Shown here piece after piece: positions 1 to 8,749 of a stretch of 64,000 nucleotides of DNA (positions within the stretch are counted from its first letter, which is position 1; every line of letters begins with the position of its first letter). The stretch comes from JAICYJ01 sp963797565 (lineage in GTDB: Bacteria > Actinomycetota > Thermoleophilia > Gaiellales > JAICJC01): positions 14,739 through 78,738 of the forward strand of contig CAWCPM010000018.1 of assembly GCA_963797565.1 (NCBI GenBank), read 5' to 3'. Position numbers and translations under genes: made by a program. Under the pieces are notes generated by a model, which was not told where the DNA came from, did no database searches, and was given only the letters and a program-made list of their open reading frames with translations.

Positions 1-364
<364 letters not shown>

Positions 365-428
365 CAGGCGAAGGTGGCTGGAAGACCGCGTCCAGTGTGA
401 TGTCGCCGGGCCTCAACGTAGGCGCCGA

Positions 429-956
429 TCAGGAGAGGGCGATGAGGATGATCGGAGCGAGGCCGACGAGCACTCCAAGGCCTGCCCCGGCGAGCACGTC
501 TGACGGGTAGTGCGCGCCGACATAGACGCGGCTTGCTGCCATGACGAGCGCCATCGCGATCCACGCTGGTGCGAATGTTGGGGCGACGATGAGAAGCGCG
601 CAGGCCGCGGCGGCGGCGGTCGCGGCATGGCCGGAGGGGAAGGAGGTGCTTCGCAGCGGCCGCACCAGCAGCGAGATGTGGTCTGGACGTTTGCGCGCTG
701 CCAGATGTTTGACGAGACCCGCGCTGAGCGCGGCGACGACGACCCGGCGCAGCTCGCCGGCCAGCAGCTCCACCCGGTCGGCCTCTATCAGGACGTTGAT
801 GACGAACGCGCTCCCGGTCTGTCGCTGGCAGTTGAGGCAGTGGCAACAGTGTGTTACCAGTGGGTCCGAGGTGAGCCGGTAGCGGACATCTCCACACGAG
901 CAACCGCCCTCGGATGGGAAGCTCTTGGCCACGACCGCATTCTGCCAGCGCGACAT
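429..956 (-). CDS. Chimeric ORF: N-terminal GFA zinc domain joined to a PAP2 phosphatase core
   Basis: Of the 175 residues, 12-69 match the start of a glutathione-dependent-formaldehyde-activating (GFA/CENP-V) fold: C19-x-C21 and the cluster HCCHCLNC at 36-43. The GFA strands after ELLAGEL are missing. From about residue 70 the sequence becomes a PAP2 membrane phosphatase core with all three motifs intact: K83-x6-RP, PSGH at 107-110, and SR141-142-x5-H148-x3-D152. PAP2 enzymes release phosphate from lipid or undecaprenyl pyrophosphates, but the usual N-terminal membrane helices are absent here. The ATG at 956 is the best start because the GFA domain begins directly after it. The likeliest origin is a deletion joining two neighbouring genes. 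An assembly join is the alternative. Function is uncertain. Confidence 0.6.
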   Translation of the reverse strand: MSRWQNAVVAKSFPSEGGCSCGDVRYRLTSDPLVTHCCHCLNCQRQTGSAFVINVLIEADRVELLAGELRRVVVAALSAGLVKHLAARKRPDHISLLVRPLRSTSFPSGHAATAAAAACALLIVAPTFAPAWIAMALVMAASRVYVGAHYPSDVLAGAGLGVLVGLAPIILIALS

Positions 957-1043
957 GCTCACCACCAAGCCCACTTGGCTTAGCCGCCAGACACCTCGCG
1001 CGCACCGGAACGCGACTGCGTGCGAACGGCGTAGGATCGTGAA

Positions 1044-2840
1044 GTGCTGAGCCGATTGGCGCCTCTCGCGAAGCTGACGCGAAACCCGACGCTGCGGCGA
1101 TGCGGTATCGGTTTCGCGCTGTTCAACGCAGCCGAGTACGGCGAGTGGATCGCCGTGCTGGTCTACGCCTATAACCAGGGTGGAGCAAAGGCCAGCGGCA
1201 TCCTCGCGGCCGCGCAGCTCATGCCGTGCGTCGTCATCGCCCCGCTGCTGGCCACGTTCGCGGACCGCTACCAGGCCGGGTGGGTGCTCGTGGCCGGCTA
1301 CGCGGCGCAGGCTGTGGGCATGGGACTGCTGGCGATCGCGCTGCTCGCACACGGTCCGCCCTCGGTCGTCTACGTGTTTGCGATCCTGGCAGCACCCGCG
1401 TTCAACGCGACGCGGCCGACCATGAACGTGGTTCTGCCGGCCGCCGTGCACACACCCGACGAGCTGACCGCCGGGAACGCCGCGCTGGGCTGGATCGAGA
1501 GCGCCGGCATCATGGTCGGCCCGATCGTGGCCGCCGGTGTGATCGCCATCGGCGGGCCCGGCTGGGTGGTGGCGGCGTTCGCCGTCGCCATGCTGGTTGC
1601 CACCTGGGTGTCGTTGCCGTTGACGAGATCGCTTCCGCCGGCAGAACCGGGCGACGTGGGCTCGCCGATCGCAGACACGGTCGACGGGTTCCGCGCGCTC
1701 AAGGGCGAGCGCGGCACGGCGGTGTTGATGGGCGTGCTCACCTCCCAGTCGCTGTACCTCGGCGCGATGGACGTGCTGTTCGTGGTGCTCGCGCTCAACG
1801 AGCTCGACATCGGGCAGTCCGGCGTGGGCATCCTGAACGCCGTCTTCGGCGCCGGCGGCCTGCTGGCCGTGTTCGTCACGGTGGGCCTGGTCGGCCGGCG
1901 GCGCCTGGCGCCTCCGCTGGTCGCCGCAGCCCTGCTCATGGGCGCATCGGTCGCCCTGATCGCGGTCTGGCCGCGGGTGGCGATCACGATCCCGCTGCTG
2001 CTGCTCGCGAACGTCGGGCGCAGCCTGTTCGACGTGTCCGGCCGCACGCTGCTTCAGCGCACGGGGACGCCCGCCGTCCTGGGCCGCATCTTCGGCGTGA
2101 TCGAGAGCGTCGACATGCTCGGCCTGTCGCTGGGCTCGCTGGTGGTGCCGATCCTGATCAGCCTGGGCGGCACCAAGGCCGCGATCGTTGGTGTGGGGGC
2201 GATCATGCCGTTGGTGACGCTCGTGCTGCTGCCGGCGATCCTGCGCGCAGACGCCAGGGCGACCGTGCCCATCGTCCAGATCGGGCTGCTGCGCGCGATG
2301 GCGCTGTTCCGGCCGCTGCCGCCGCCTCAGATGGAGGCCGTCGCGCGCATGCTGGAGCCGCGCCACGCCCCGGCCGGCGAGGTGCTGATCCGGGAGGGCG
2401 AGCCCGGCGACCTGTTCTATCTGGTCGCCGACGGGGAGGTGGCCGTCACCACCGCGGCCGGGTTCACGACGACGCTCCGCCGCGGCGAGGGCTTCGGCGA
2501 GATCGCGCTGCTGAACGACACCCCGCGTACCGCCACGGTGACGGCGTCCAGCGACGCCAGCCTCTACACGCTCGGCCGCGAGGAGTTCCTGACGGCGATC
2601 ACCGGCATGGCCGACGTCCACGGCGCCGCGCGCACGATGGCCTCCGAGCGCCTGGCGCAGCAGACCGCCACAGCTAGGCCCCGCGATCGAAGCGCTGCTC
2701 CTCGTCGACCGTGCGCTCGGCCGTCGGGATCGCCTCCAGCCGCTCGTCCGGGATCGGATCGCCGCTGTCGATCGAGAGCCCGAACCGGCCCTCTGCCAGC
2801 CGCTGCTCGGCCCGCTCCACCGCGGCCAGCTGGTCGTTGA
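1044..2840 (+). CDS. MFS-type transporter fused to a C-terminal cyclic-nucleotide-binding domain
   Basis: The first ~400 residues form twelve hydrophobic segments in the style of MFS exporters. A CAP_ED/cNMP-binding domain follows at about residues 425-540, with the cassette GEIALLNDTPRTATV. This suggests a transporter gated or tuned by a nucleotide or other small ligand, although the effector cannot be read from sequence. The start is GTG 1044. The last ~55 residues are Arg/Pro-rich and lie antisense to the DksA-like gene, which looks like read-through rather than protein. A TAG in another frame at 2675-2677 falls where the domain would naturally end, so one base may be missing just before it. 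The true end is probably near 2677. Confidence 0.8.
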   Translation: MLSRLAPLAKLTRNPTLRRCGIGFALFNAAEYGEWIAVLVYAYNQGGAKASGILAAAQLMPCVVIAPLLATFADRYQAGWVLVAGYAAQAVGMGLLAIALLAHGPPSVVYVFAILAAPAFNATRPTMNVVLPAAVHTPDELTAGNAALGWIESAGIMVGPIVAAGVIAIGGPGWVVAAFAVAMLVATWVSLPLTRSLPPAEPGDVGSPIADTVDGFRALKGERGTAVLMGVLTSQSLYLGAMDVLFVVLALNELDIGQSGVGILNAVFGAGGLLAVFVTVGLVGRRRLAPPLVAAALLMGASVALIAVWPRVAITIPLLLLANVGRSLFDVSGRTLLQRTGTPAVLGRIFGVIESVDMLGLSLGSLVVPILISLGGTKAAIVGVGAIMPLVTLVLLPAILRADARATVPIVQIGLLRAMALFRPLPPPQMEAVARMLEPRHAPAGEVLIREGEPGDLFYLVADGEVAVTTAAGFTTTLRRGEGFGEIALLNDTPRTATVTASSDASLYTLGREEFLTAITGMADVHGAARTMASERLAQQTATARPRDRSAAPRRPCARPSGSPPAARPGSDRRCRSRARTGPLPAAARPAPPRPAGR

Positions 2841-3009
2841 GGTCGTCGCTTCTGCCCTCGTCGAACTCGTTCTGGTACGTGTCGGTGGCGTTGTCGGCGT
2901 CGTCCGCCGTGGACTCGTCGTCGGTGGTGACAACGGTGCTCGTTGCCAGCGCCTGCTCGATCCGTCGCCGCTCCTCCGCCAGCAGCTCCCGTGCGCGATC
3001 ATCGTCCAT
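2674..3009 (-). CDS. DksA/TraR-like protein without zinc-finger cysteines
   Basis: The protein has 111 residues. An acidic, coiled-coil N-terminal half (LLAEERRRIEQAL) is followed by a TraR/DksA-type C-terminal segment, FGLSIDSGDPIPDERLEAIP. DksA-type proteins enter the RNA polymerase secondary channel and modulate initiation. This one has no cysteine at all, so the zinc finger of classical DksA is absent, as in several actinobacterial relatives. The ATG at 3009 is preceded by a strong AAGGGGG ribosome site. The stop lies inside the likely read-through tail of the convergent MFS gene. The family call is good. A role in transcription is inferred only. Confidence 0.75.
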   Translation of the reverse strand: MDDDRARELLAEERRRIEQALATSTVVTTDDESTADDADNATDTYQNEFDEGRSDDLNDQLAAVERAEQRLAEGRFGLSIDSGDPIPDERLEAIPTAERTVDEEQRFDRGA

Positions 3010-3119
3010 CCGGTCCCCCTTGGTCGGCGTTCGTCGGTGCCCCGCATTCTGGCACGGACCGGCCCGAGCCCGCGCACGGCCGTCGCTATGCTCGGGGCGT
3101 CGACGGAAAGGGATGCAAG

Positions 3120-3893
3120 ATGAGCGAGGGGCGACTGCAGGGCAAGTCGATCGTCATCACCGGCGCGGCCTCCGGGCTGGGCCGGGCCATGGCCCTGACC
3201 TTCGCCGCCGAGGGCGCCGACGTCGTGGTCGGCGACGTGCGACCGGACCCCCGCGAGGGTGGTGAGCCGACCGTCGATCTGATCCACCAGGCCGGCGGCA
3301 GCGGCATCTTCGTCGAGGCCGACGCCTCGAGGTGGGACGACATCGACCGGCTGGTCACGACGGCGGTCGAGCGGCACGGCCGCCTGGACGTGATGGTGAA
3401 CAACGCGATCGTCGCCGGCCGCCACTCGAAGGGGCTGCTGGAGACCGAGCCCGAGGACTGGGATGCGATCATGGACGTGGGCCTGCGCGGCGTGTTCCTC
3501 TGCTGTAAGCGCGCCGTCCAGCAGATGCTCGGCCAGCAGCCGGTGGCAGAGGCGCGCGGACGCATCATCAACATCTCCTCGCAGCACGGCATGATCGGCG
3601 CGCCCGGCCACGTCGCCTACTGCACCGCCAAGGGCGGCGTCATCAACCTCACCCATCAGCTGGCCGTCGACTTCGGCCCGCAGGGCGTGATCGTGAACGG
3701 CCTCGCGCCCGGCAAGATTCTCGTGCGCCAGGATTCCGACGAGGTGCTGGCCTACTCGCACGCGCGCACGCCGTTTTCCCGATTGGGACGGCCCGCCGAC
3801 GTCGCCGCCGCCGCGCTGTTCCTGGCCTCCGACGAGTGCACGTACGTCAGCGGCATCAACCTGCTGGTCGACGGCGGGTGGATGGCCTACTAG
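3120..3893 (+). CDS. SDR-family oxidoreductase
   Basis: This is a 257-residue classical short-chain dehydrogenase. It has the nucleotide-binding TGAASGLG near the N terminus, VNNAIVAG, the catalytic serine in NISSQHG, and Y-C-T-A-K as YxxxK. The C terminus DGGWMAY is typical of the family. It reduces or oxidises an unidentified alcohol or ketone with NAD(P). ATG 3120 starts the fold directly. The protein is clearly paralogous to the next gene (same RxDPxxGGEPT insert and SSQHGMxGxPGH segment). The two converge, and their stop codons overlap. Confidence 0.9.
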   Translation: MSEGRLQGKSIVITGAASGLGRAMALTFAAEGADVVVGDVRPDPREGGEPTVDLIHQAGGSGIFVEADASRWDDIDRLVTTAVERHGRLDVMVNNAIVAGRHSKGLLETEPEDWDAIMDVGLRGVFLCCKRAVQQMLGQQPVAEARGRIINISSQHGMIGAPGHVAYCTAKGGVINLTHQLAVDFGPQGVIVNGLAPGKILVRQDSDEVLAYSHARTPFSRLGRPADVAAAALFLASDECTYVSGINLLVDGGWMAY

Positions 3894-4660
3894 TACGCGC
3901 TCCAGCCTCCGTCCACCATCAGGTTGCTGCCGCTCACGTAGCTGGCCTGGTTTGCCAGAAACGACACCGCCGCGGCCACGTCCTCGGAACGGCCCAGCCG
4001 CGCGAACGGCGTACGCGACCGCACGTAGGCCAGGCCCTCCTCGCTGGCGCTGAGGTCGCCGGGCGTGCCGGTCACGATCTTGCCGGGCGCGACTCCGTTG
4101 CAGATGATGCCCTGCGGCCCGTAGTCGACCGCGATCTGGCGCGTCATCTGGATCAGGCCGCCCTTGCCGACGCTGTAGGTGAAGTGCCCCGGGCACCCGA
4201 CCATCCCGTGCTGCGAGGTGATGTTGATGATCCGCCCGCGGGCGTCGCCGTCCAGCGGCTGGGTCAGCATCTGGCGCACCGCCGCCCGGCACAGCAGGTA
4301 CGCGCCGCGCAGGTTCACGGCCATCATCGCGTCCCAGTCCTCGGGCTCGGTGTCCAGCAACGGTTTGGACTCGGACCCGGCCAGCACGGCGTTGTTCACC
4401 AGCACGTCCAGCGTACCCACGCGCTTCACCGCCGTCGCGACCAGCCCGGCGCAGTCGTCCGGTGAGGCAACGTCGGCCGCCACGTGCACGGCGCTGCCGC
4501 CGCTTGCCAGGATCACGTCCTCGGTGGGCTCGCCGCCGGTTATCGGATCGCGCCGGATGTCGGCCAGCACGACGTCGAACCCGTCGGTCGCCAGCCGGAT
4601 CGCGACCGCCCGGCCGATGCCGGAGGACGACCCCGTGACGATCGCGCTGCGCATGCTCAT
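3890..4660 (-). CDS. SDR-family oxidoreductase, paralogue of the neighbouring gene
   Basis: This 256-residue classical SDR has the cofactor motif TGSSSGIG, VNNAVLAG, the catalytic serine in NITSQHG and Y-S-V-G-K as YxxxK. It ends DGGWSAY. ATG 4660 follows a GGTGGGGG ribosome site. A second ATG at 4654 is possible. It shares an unusual GGEPT insert after the first strands and the SSQHGM segment with the gene at 3120-3893, so the pair arose by duplication and inversion or by two insertions. The substrate is unknown. Confidence 0.9.
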   Translation of the reverse strand: MSMRSAIVTGSSSGIGRAVAIRLATDGFDVVLADIRRDPITGGEPTEDVILASGGSAVHVAADVASPDDCAGLVATAVKRVGTLDVLVNNAVLAGSESKPLLDTEPEDWDAMMAVNLRGAYLLCRAAVRQMLTQPLDGDARGRIINITSQHGMVGCPGHFTYSVGKGGLIQMTRQIAVDYGPQGIICNGVAPGKIVTGTPGDLSASEEGLAYVRSRTPFARLGRSEDVAAAVSFLANQASYVSGSNLMVDGGWSAY

Positions 4661-4692
4661 ATCCCCCACCTTCCTGTTCCTATACTGCCGGG

Positions 4693-5241
4693 ATGCCCGG
4701 CGTCGCATTCGTCGCTCACTGCCTGCTCAACCAGAACTCGAAGACCGACGGCGGCGCCCGCTGCCCCGGCGTCTACTCGCCGCTGGTCGACGAGCTGCGG
4801 GAGCGCGGCTGGCGCATCGAGCAGATGCCCTGCCCGGAACTGGCATTCACCGGACTCAACCGCTTCTGGGCGGTGCGCGAGCAGTACGACACCACCGCCT
4901 TTCGCCGCCACTGCCGCCGCATCGCCGCCGCCGTGGCCGGCGCGATCGAGGTGCACGTCGCCCGCGGAGACGATGTGATCCTGGTCGGCATCGACGGCAG
5001 CCCCTCGATGGGCGTGCACGTGACCAGCTCCGACCCGGCCCGCGGTGGCCGCCCCGAGTGGCCGGACGGCGCACCGGAGCTCTCGCCCGGCAGCGGCATC
5101 TTCCTCGAGGAGCTGACCGCCGAGCTGGCCGAGCGCGGCGTCACCGCGCCGCGCGCGATGGGCGTGTCGCACCAGCTGCCCACGCACGATCCGTCCGAGG
5201 AGCGGGCGCAGCTGGTCGCGCTGATGGAAGGCGGCGGATAG
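4693..5241 (+). CDS. TudS/DUF523-related putative desulfidase (CD3072-like)
   Basis: The protein has 182 residues and opens with VAHCLLNQN. It has further cysteines in GARCPGV and QMPCPEL, and a GIDGSPSMGV segment. The pattern resembles the CD3072-type relatives of thiouracil desulfurase TudS, which hold a [4Fe-4S] cluster on three cysteines. In TudS-type proteins the last of these is in an SPSCG motif. Here that position is methionine (SPSMG), so cluster binding would need one of the other cysteines. The next gene starts on the base after its stop codon. The family call is moderate and activity is not established. Confidence 0.55.
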   Translation: MPGVAFVAHCLLNQNSKTDGGARCPGVYSPLVDELRERGWRIEQMPCPELAFTGLNRFWAVREQYDTTAFRRHCRRIAAAVAGAIEVHVARGDDVILVGIDGSPSMGVHVTSSDPARGGRPEWPDGAPELSPGSGIFLEELTAELAERGVTAPRAMGVSHQLPTHDPSEERAQLVALMEGGG

Positions 5242-5586
5242 GTGGAGGGCGACCGGCGCAGCTTCCGCGTCGCCCTGGTCGCGAGCGAGCTGGTCAACCC
5301 CGGCCCGGATGGGGTCGACGCCCTGGCCGTGATCGAGCAGGAGGGCTGGGGCGCGATGCAGCTTCCCGCCGCCGACTACCCCGACGAGGTGGCGGCGCCG
5401 CTGCTCGACCAGGTGGCCGAGCAGACCGAGGAGTTCGCGCGCCACGGATACACGCTGGCGCTGGTGGGCAGCCGCGCCGGGCTGGAGCAGGCGCTCGAAC
5501 GCTACGGGCTGGCGGTACCGCCAGCGATCGAGCCGGACGCCGCCGACCAGCTGCGCGCCTTCCTGGCCGAGGTCGCCGCCGGCTGA
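5242..5586 (+). CDS. Small conserved-looking protein coupled to the TudS-like gene
   Basis: This 114-residue protein starts at GTG 5242, directly after the TAG of the upstream gene, so translation is almost certainly coupled. It is acidic, with no cysteines, signal peptide or membrane segment. The sequence alternates short strands (RVALVASELV, YTLALVGSRAG) and helices, suggesting a small alpha/beta fold. I do not recognise a family. Its position suggests a partner subunit or accessory of the TudS-like protein. Confidence 0.65.
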   Translation: MEGDRRSFRVALVASELVNPGPDGVDALAVIEQEGWGAMQLPAADYPDEVAAPLLDQVAEQTEEFARHGYTLALVGSRAGLEQALERYGLAVPPAIEPDAADQLRAFLAEVAAG

Positions 5587-5609
5587 GCCGGCCGTGCCCG
5601 GCGCCGCCC

Positions 5610-6974
5610 TCACGCGGTCTCGAGCACGCGCGAGACCGGCAGGTAGCGGCCGCGGTGCTCATCCCCGGCGAAGCGTCCGTCGGCCACAACGTGGTCGCCG
5701 CCTGCCAGCACGTGGCGGATCGAGCCGGGCACCGGCATGTCCTCGTACGGCGACCAGTCGAGGCCGTCGTTGATCACGTCGAGCGTCAGCCGCGAGGGCG
5801 CCGACGGATCCCAGACCACGAGGTCGGCGTCGCTGCCGGCGGCGATCACGCCCTTGCGCGGGTACAGCCCGAAGATGCGTGCCGGCGCGGCGCACGCGAC
5901 CTCGACCAGCTGCTCCGGCTCCAGCAGCCCGAAGCCCAGCGGCAGTCGGGCGCCGATCCCGGGCATTCCCGTCGGTATCTGTGTGAAGTCGCCGAGCACC
6001 GGCAGCTTGTCGCGGTCGAGCCGCAGGTGGCAGTGGTCGGAGGCGTACGTGCTGACGCCGCCGTCGCGGAGGCCGTCCAGCAGCGCCCGCTGGTCGTCGC
6101 CGGTGCGGAGCGGCGGGGTCATCACGTAGCGCACGGCGTCGTCGCCCTCCTGGTGGGAGCGGTCGAACAGCAGGTGGTGCGTGCAGACCTCGCCGTACAC
6201 GGTCTGGCCGCGGGCCCGCGCTGCTGAGATCTCATCGAGCGGTGCGCTCCCGGTCAGGTGCACGACGTAGGGCGTCGCCCCGGCCAGGCCGGCCAGCACC
6301 AGGAACCGGTGCACGCACTCGGCCTCCAGCTCGATCGGCCGGCTGCGGGGCAGCGAGTCGATTCCCAGCCGTCCCTGCTCGACCAGCTGCCGCGTGAGCA
6401 CGTCGATCGCGCGGCCGTTCTCGCAGTGGGCGAGCACCACCATGCCCAGCTCCGCCGCCTCCTGCATGACTCGCAGCGCCACGTCGTCGTCGGCCTGGAT
6501 GCCGAGCTCGATGTAGGCCAGCCACAGCTTCACGCTGCCGACGCCCAGCGCGGCCGCCTCGGCCAGGTCGCCGCGGCGGTAGGCCTGAGGCTCCCAGATC
6601 ACGGCGTGGAAGGCCAGGTCGATCTGCGACTCCGGCATCTCGTCGGCGAGCGTGCGACGGGCGGCCTCGGCCGGGCGCTCGCCCGGCAGCGCGTCCACGA
6701 AGGCGAGCGCCGAGGTGGTGCCGCCGCAGAGCGCCGAGCGGGTGTCGTCGCGGATCCCGCCGAACACGTGCGTGTGCACGTCGATCGCGCCGGGCAGCAC
6801 CAGGCAGCCGCTCGCGTCGACGGTCTCGGCACCGTCCCGGTCGACTTCGCCGACCGCCCGGATCAGGCCGTCCTCCACCAGCACGTCCGCCCGCCTGGAG
6901 CCGTCCGGCGCCACCACGGTGCCGCCCACGATCGCGGTGCGAGCGCTCAGCTGAACGCCCCGTCGGGCAGGCAC
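5610..6974 (-). CDS. Hydantoinase/dihydropyrimidinase-family amidohydrolase
   Basis: This cyclic amidohydrolase has about 454 residues and the complete binuclear metal set of the dihydropyrimidinase group: HTH in AIDVHTHVFGG, the lysine to be carboxylated in VKLWLAY, histidines in AHCENG and VHLTGS, and the aspartate in YASDH. Such enzymes open hydantoin, dihydropyrimidine or other cyclic ureide rings in the cytosol. It is the last gene of the ABC importer operon, so its substrate is probably what the importer brings in. GTG 6974 gives the normal family length and a 28-nt overlap with the ATPase gene. No better start is visible, so the first few residues are uncertain. Confidence 0.85.
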   Translation of the reverse strand: MPARRGVQLSARTAIVGGTVVAPDGSRRADVLVEDGLIRAVGEVDRDGAETVDASGCLVLPGAIDVHTHVFGGIRDDTRSALCGGTTSALAFVDALPGERPAEAARRTLADEMPESQIDLAFHAVIWEPQAYRRGDLAEAAALGVGSVKLWLAYIELGIQADDDVALRVMQEAAELGMVVLAHCENGRAIDVLTRQLVEQGRLGIDSLPRSRPIELEAECVHRFLVLAGLAGATPYVVHLTGSAPLDEISAARARGQTVYGEVCTHHLLFDRSHQEGDDAVRYVMTPPLRTGDDQRALLDGLRDGGVSTYASDHCHLRLDRDKLPVLGDFTQIPTGMPGIGARLPLGFGLLEPEQLVEVACAAPARIFGLYPRKGVIAAGSDADLVVWDPSAPSRLTLDVINDGLDWSPYEDMPVPGSIRHVLAGGDHVVADGRFAGDEHRGRYLPVSRVLETA

Positions 6975-8749
6975 GGCGCGGCGCTCAGCAGCCGTTGGGT
7001 GTACTCGTCGGCCGGCGTGTTCAGCACCTGTGCGACCGTGCCGCTCTCGCACAGCGAACCGCGGTCCATCACCAGGACGCGGTCGGCCACGCAGGCGACG
7101 ACGCCCAGGTTGTGGGTGATGAACAGCATGCTCAGCCGCAGGTCGCGTTGCAGCTCCGACAGCAGCTCCAGCACGGCCGCCTGCACCGACACGTCGAGCG
7201 CCGAGGTCACCTCGTCGCAGATCAGCAGGTCGGGCTTGGCCGCCAGCGCCCGCGCGATCGCAACCCGCTGGCGCTCGCCGCCGGACAGCTCGATCGGGAA
7301 GCGATCGCCGACGCGGCGCGGCAGCTTGGCGCGGTCGAGCAGCTCGCCCACCTCCGTGCGCGCCTCGCCCTGGGACAGGCCGCGCAGCACCCGCAGCGGC
7401 CGCTCGATCGAGGAGCTGACCTTGTGGCGCGGGTTGAGCGACTCGAACGGGTTCTGGAACACGATCTGGATGCGGCGGCGAGCGGCCAGCGGCCGGTTGC
7501 GGGCGAAGGCCTCCAGCTCGCTGCCGTCGAACAGGATGCGTCCGCCGCTGGGCGGGTGCAGCCCGGCCAGGCAGCGACCGATCGTGGTCTTGCCGCTGCC
7601 GGACTCGCCCACCAGCGCCACGCAGCGGCCCGACTCGATCGCGAACGACACGTCGTGGACGACGGTGTTCCGGCGCCGGCCGTTGCGGTACTCGACGTCG
7701 AGGTGATCGACCTGCAGCAGCGCCTCGTCCTCCGTCTCCGCCGCGGTGGCCGCGGCGCGCCCGTCACCGGGCTCGGCGCCCTCGTTTGCGAGCTCCTGCC
7801 AGCGGATGCACCGCACCGTGTGGTCGGGTGTCGCCGCGGACAGCTCGGGCAGCGCCTCGCTGCAGCGGTCGATGGCGTGACGGCAGCGGGGCACGAAGGC
7901 GCAGCCGGAAGGCCACTCGCCGACTCCCACCGACACGCCGGGGATGCCGCGCAGCGCGCGCGGCCGGCGGAAGTCGGGGATGGCGGACACCAGTGCGCGT
8001 GTGTAGGGGTGGCGGGGCCGCTCGATCACCTCGTCGGCCGGGCCGCTCTCGACCACGCGGCCGGCGTACATGACGACGATCCGATCGGCCATCTTCGCCA
8101 CCACCGCCAGGTCGTGGGAGACGTACACCATCGCCATGCCGTCGTCGTCGCGCAGGCGCGCCAGCTCGGCCAGGATCCGGTCCTGTGTGATCACGTCGAG
8201 CCCGGTGGTGGGCTCGTCCAGCACCGCCACCGGCGGGTCGCAGACGCAGGCCATCGCGATCGTGACCCGCTGCTGCTGGCCGCCCGACAGCTGATGCGGG
8301 TAGCGCCGCGGCAGCCGCGGGTCGGTGCCCAGCTCGACCCGCTCCAGCGAGGCCTTGACCGACTCGAGCGACGCGGCGCCGGCGCGGTGCGCGCGCAGCA
8401 CGTCCATCACCGCGTCGCCCACCCGCAGCGACGGGTTGAGGGCGCCGCCGGGGTCCTGCGGCACGTAGGAGACGACCTTGCCGCGCAGGTTGCGGAGGTT
8501 GCTGATGCCCTGGCCCAGGATCGGCTGGCCGCTGATGCGGACGCTGCCGCCGCGCAGCTCGACGCCGCGGCGTGTGTAGCCGAGCAGGGCCAGCGCGGTG
8601 GTGGTCTTGCCGCTGCCGGACTCGCCCACCAGGCCCAGGATCTGGCCGGCGCCGACGGTGAAGCTGACGTCCTCGACCACCGGATCGCCGGTGGTCAGGC
8701 CCAGCGACAGGCCATCCACCTCCACCACGGGTGCGGGTGCGTCGCTCAT
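6947..8749 (-). CDS. Peptide-type ABC transporter, two fused ATPase domains (DppD-DppF-like)
   Basis: The 600 residues contain two complete ATPase modules in tandem. Each has a Walker A (GESGSGKTT, in both halves), a signature (LSGGQQQRV and LSGGERQRV), a Walker B and a switch histidine (SHDLAVV, THNLGVV). The first half carries the Opp/Dpp C-terminal cysteine segment (GCAFVPRCRHAIDRC), as in the DppD group. The protein powers the two permeases encoded upstream. ATG 8749 overlaps the stop of the permease gene in an ATGA. The fused form replaces the two separate ATPases of classical Dpp systems. Confidence 0.93.
   Translation of the reverse strand: MSDAPAPVVEVDGLSLGLTTGDPVVEDVSFTVGAGQILGLVGESGSGKTTTALALLGYTRRGVELRGGSVRISGQPILGQGISNLRNLRGKVVSYVPQDPGGALNPSLRVGDAVMDVLRAHRAGAASLESVKASLERVELGTDPRLPRRYPHQLSGGQQQRVTIAMACVCDPPVAVLDEPTTGLDVITQDRILAELARLRDDDGMAMVYVSHDLAVVAKMADRIVVMYAGRVVESGPADEVIERPRHPYTRALVSAIPDFRRPRALRGIPGVSVGVGEWPSGCAFVPRCRHAIDRCSEALPELSAATPDHTVRCIRWQELANEGAEPGDGRAAATAAETEDEALLQVDHLDVEYRNGRRRNTVVHDVSFAIESGRCVALVGESGSGKTTIGRCLAGLHPPSGGRILFDGSELEAFARNRPLAARRRIQIVFQNPFESLNPRHKVSSSIERPLRVLRGLSQGEARTEVGELLDRAKLPRRVGDRFPIELSGGERQRVAIARALAAKPDLLICDEVTSALDVSVQAAVLELLSELQRDLRLSMLFITHNLGVVACVADRVLVMDRGSLCESGTVAQVLNTPADEYTQRLLSAAPCLPDGAFS

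Noticed and set aside
429..4292. Continuous minus-strand reading frame of about 1,287 codons
   Set aside because: It covers parts of several real genes on both strands. The translation beyond residue 175 of the GFA/PAP2 part is low-complexity Arg/Ala/Gly/Asp, typical of antisense frames in high-G+C DNA.
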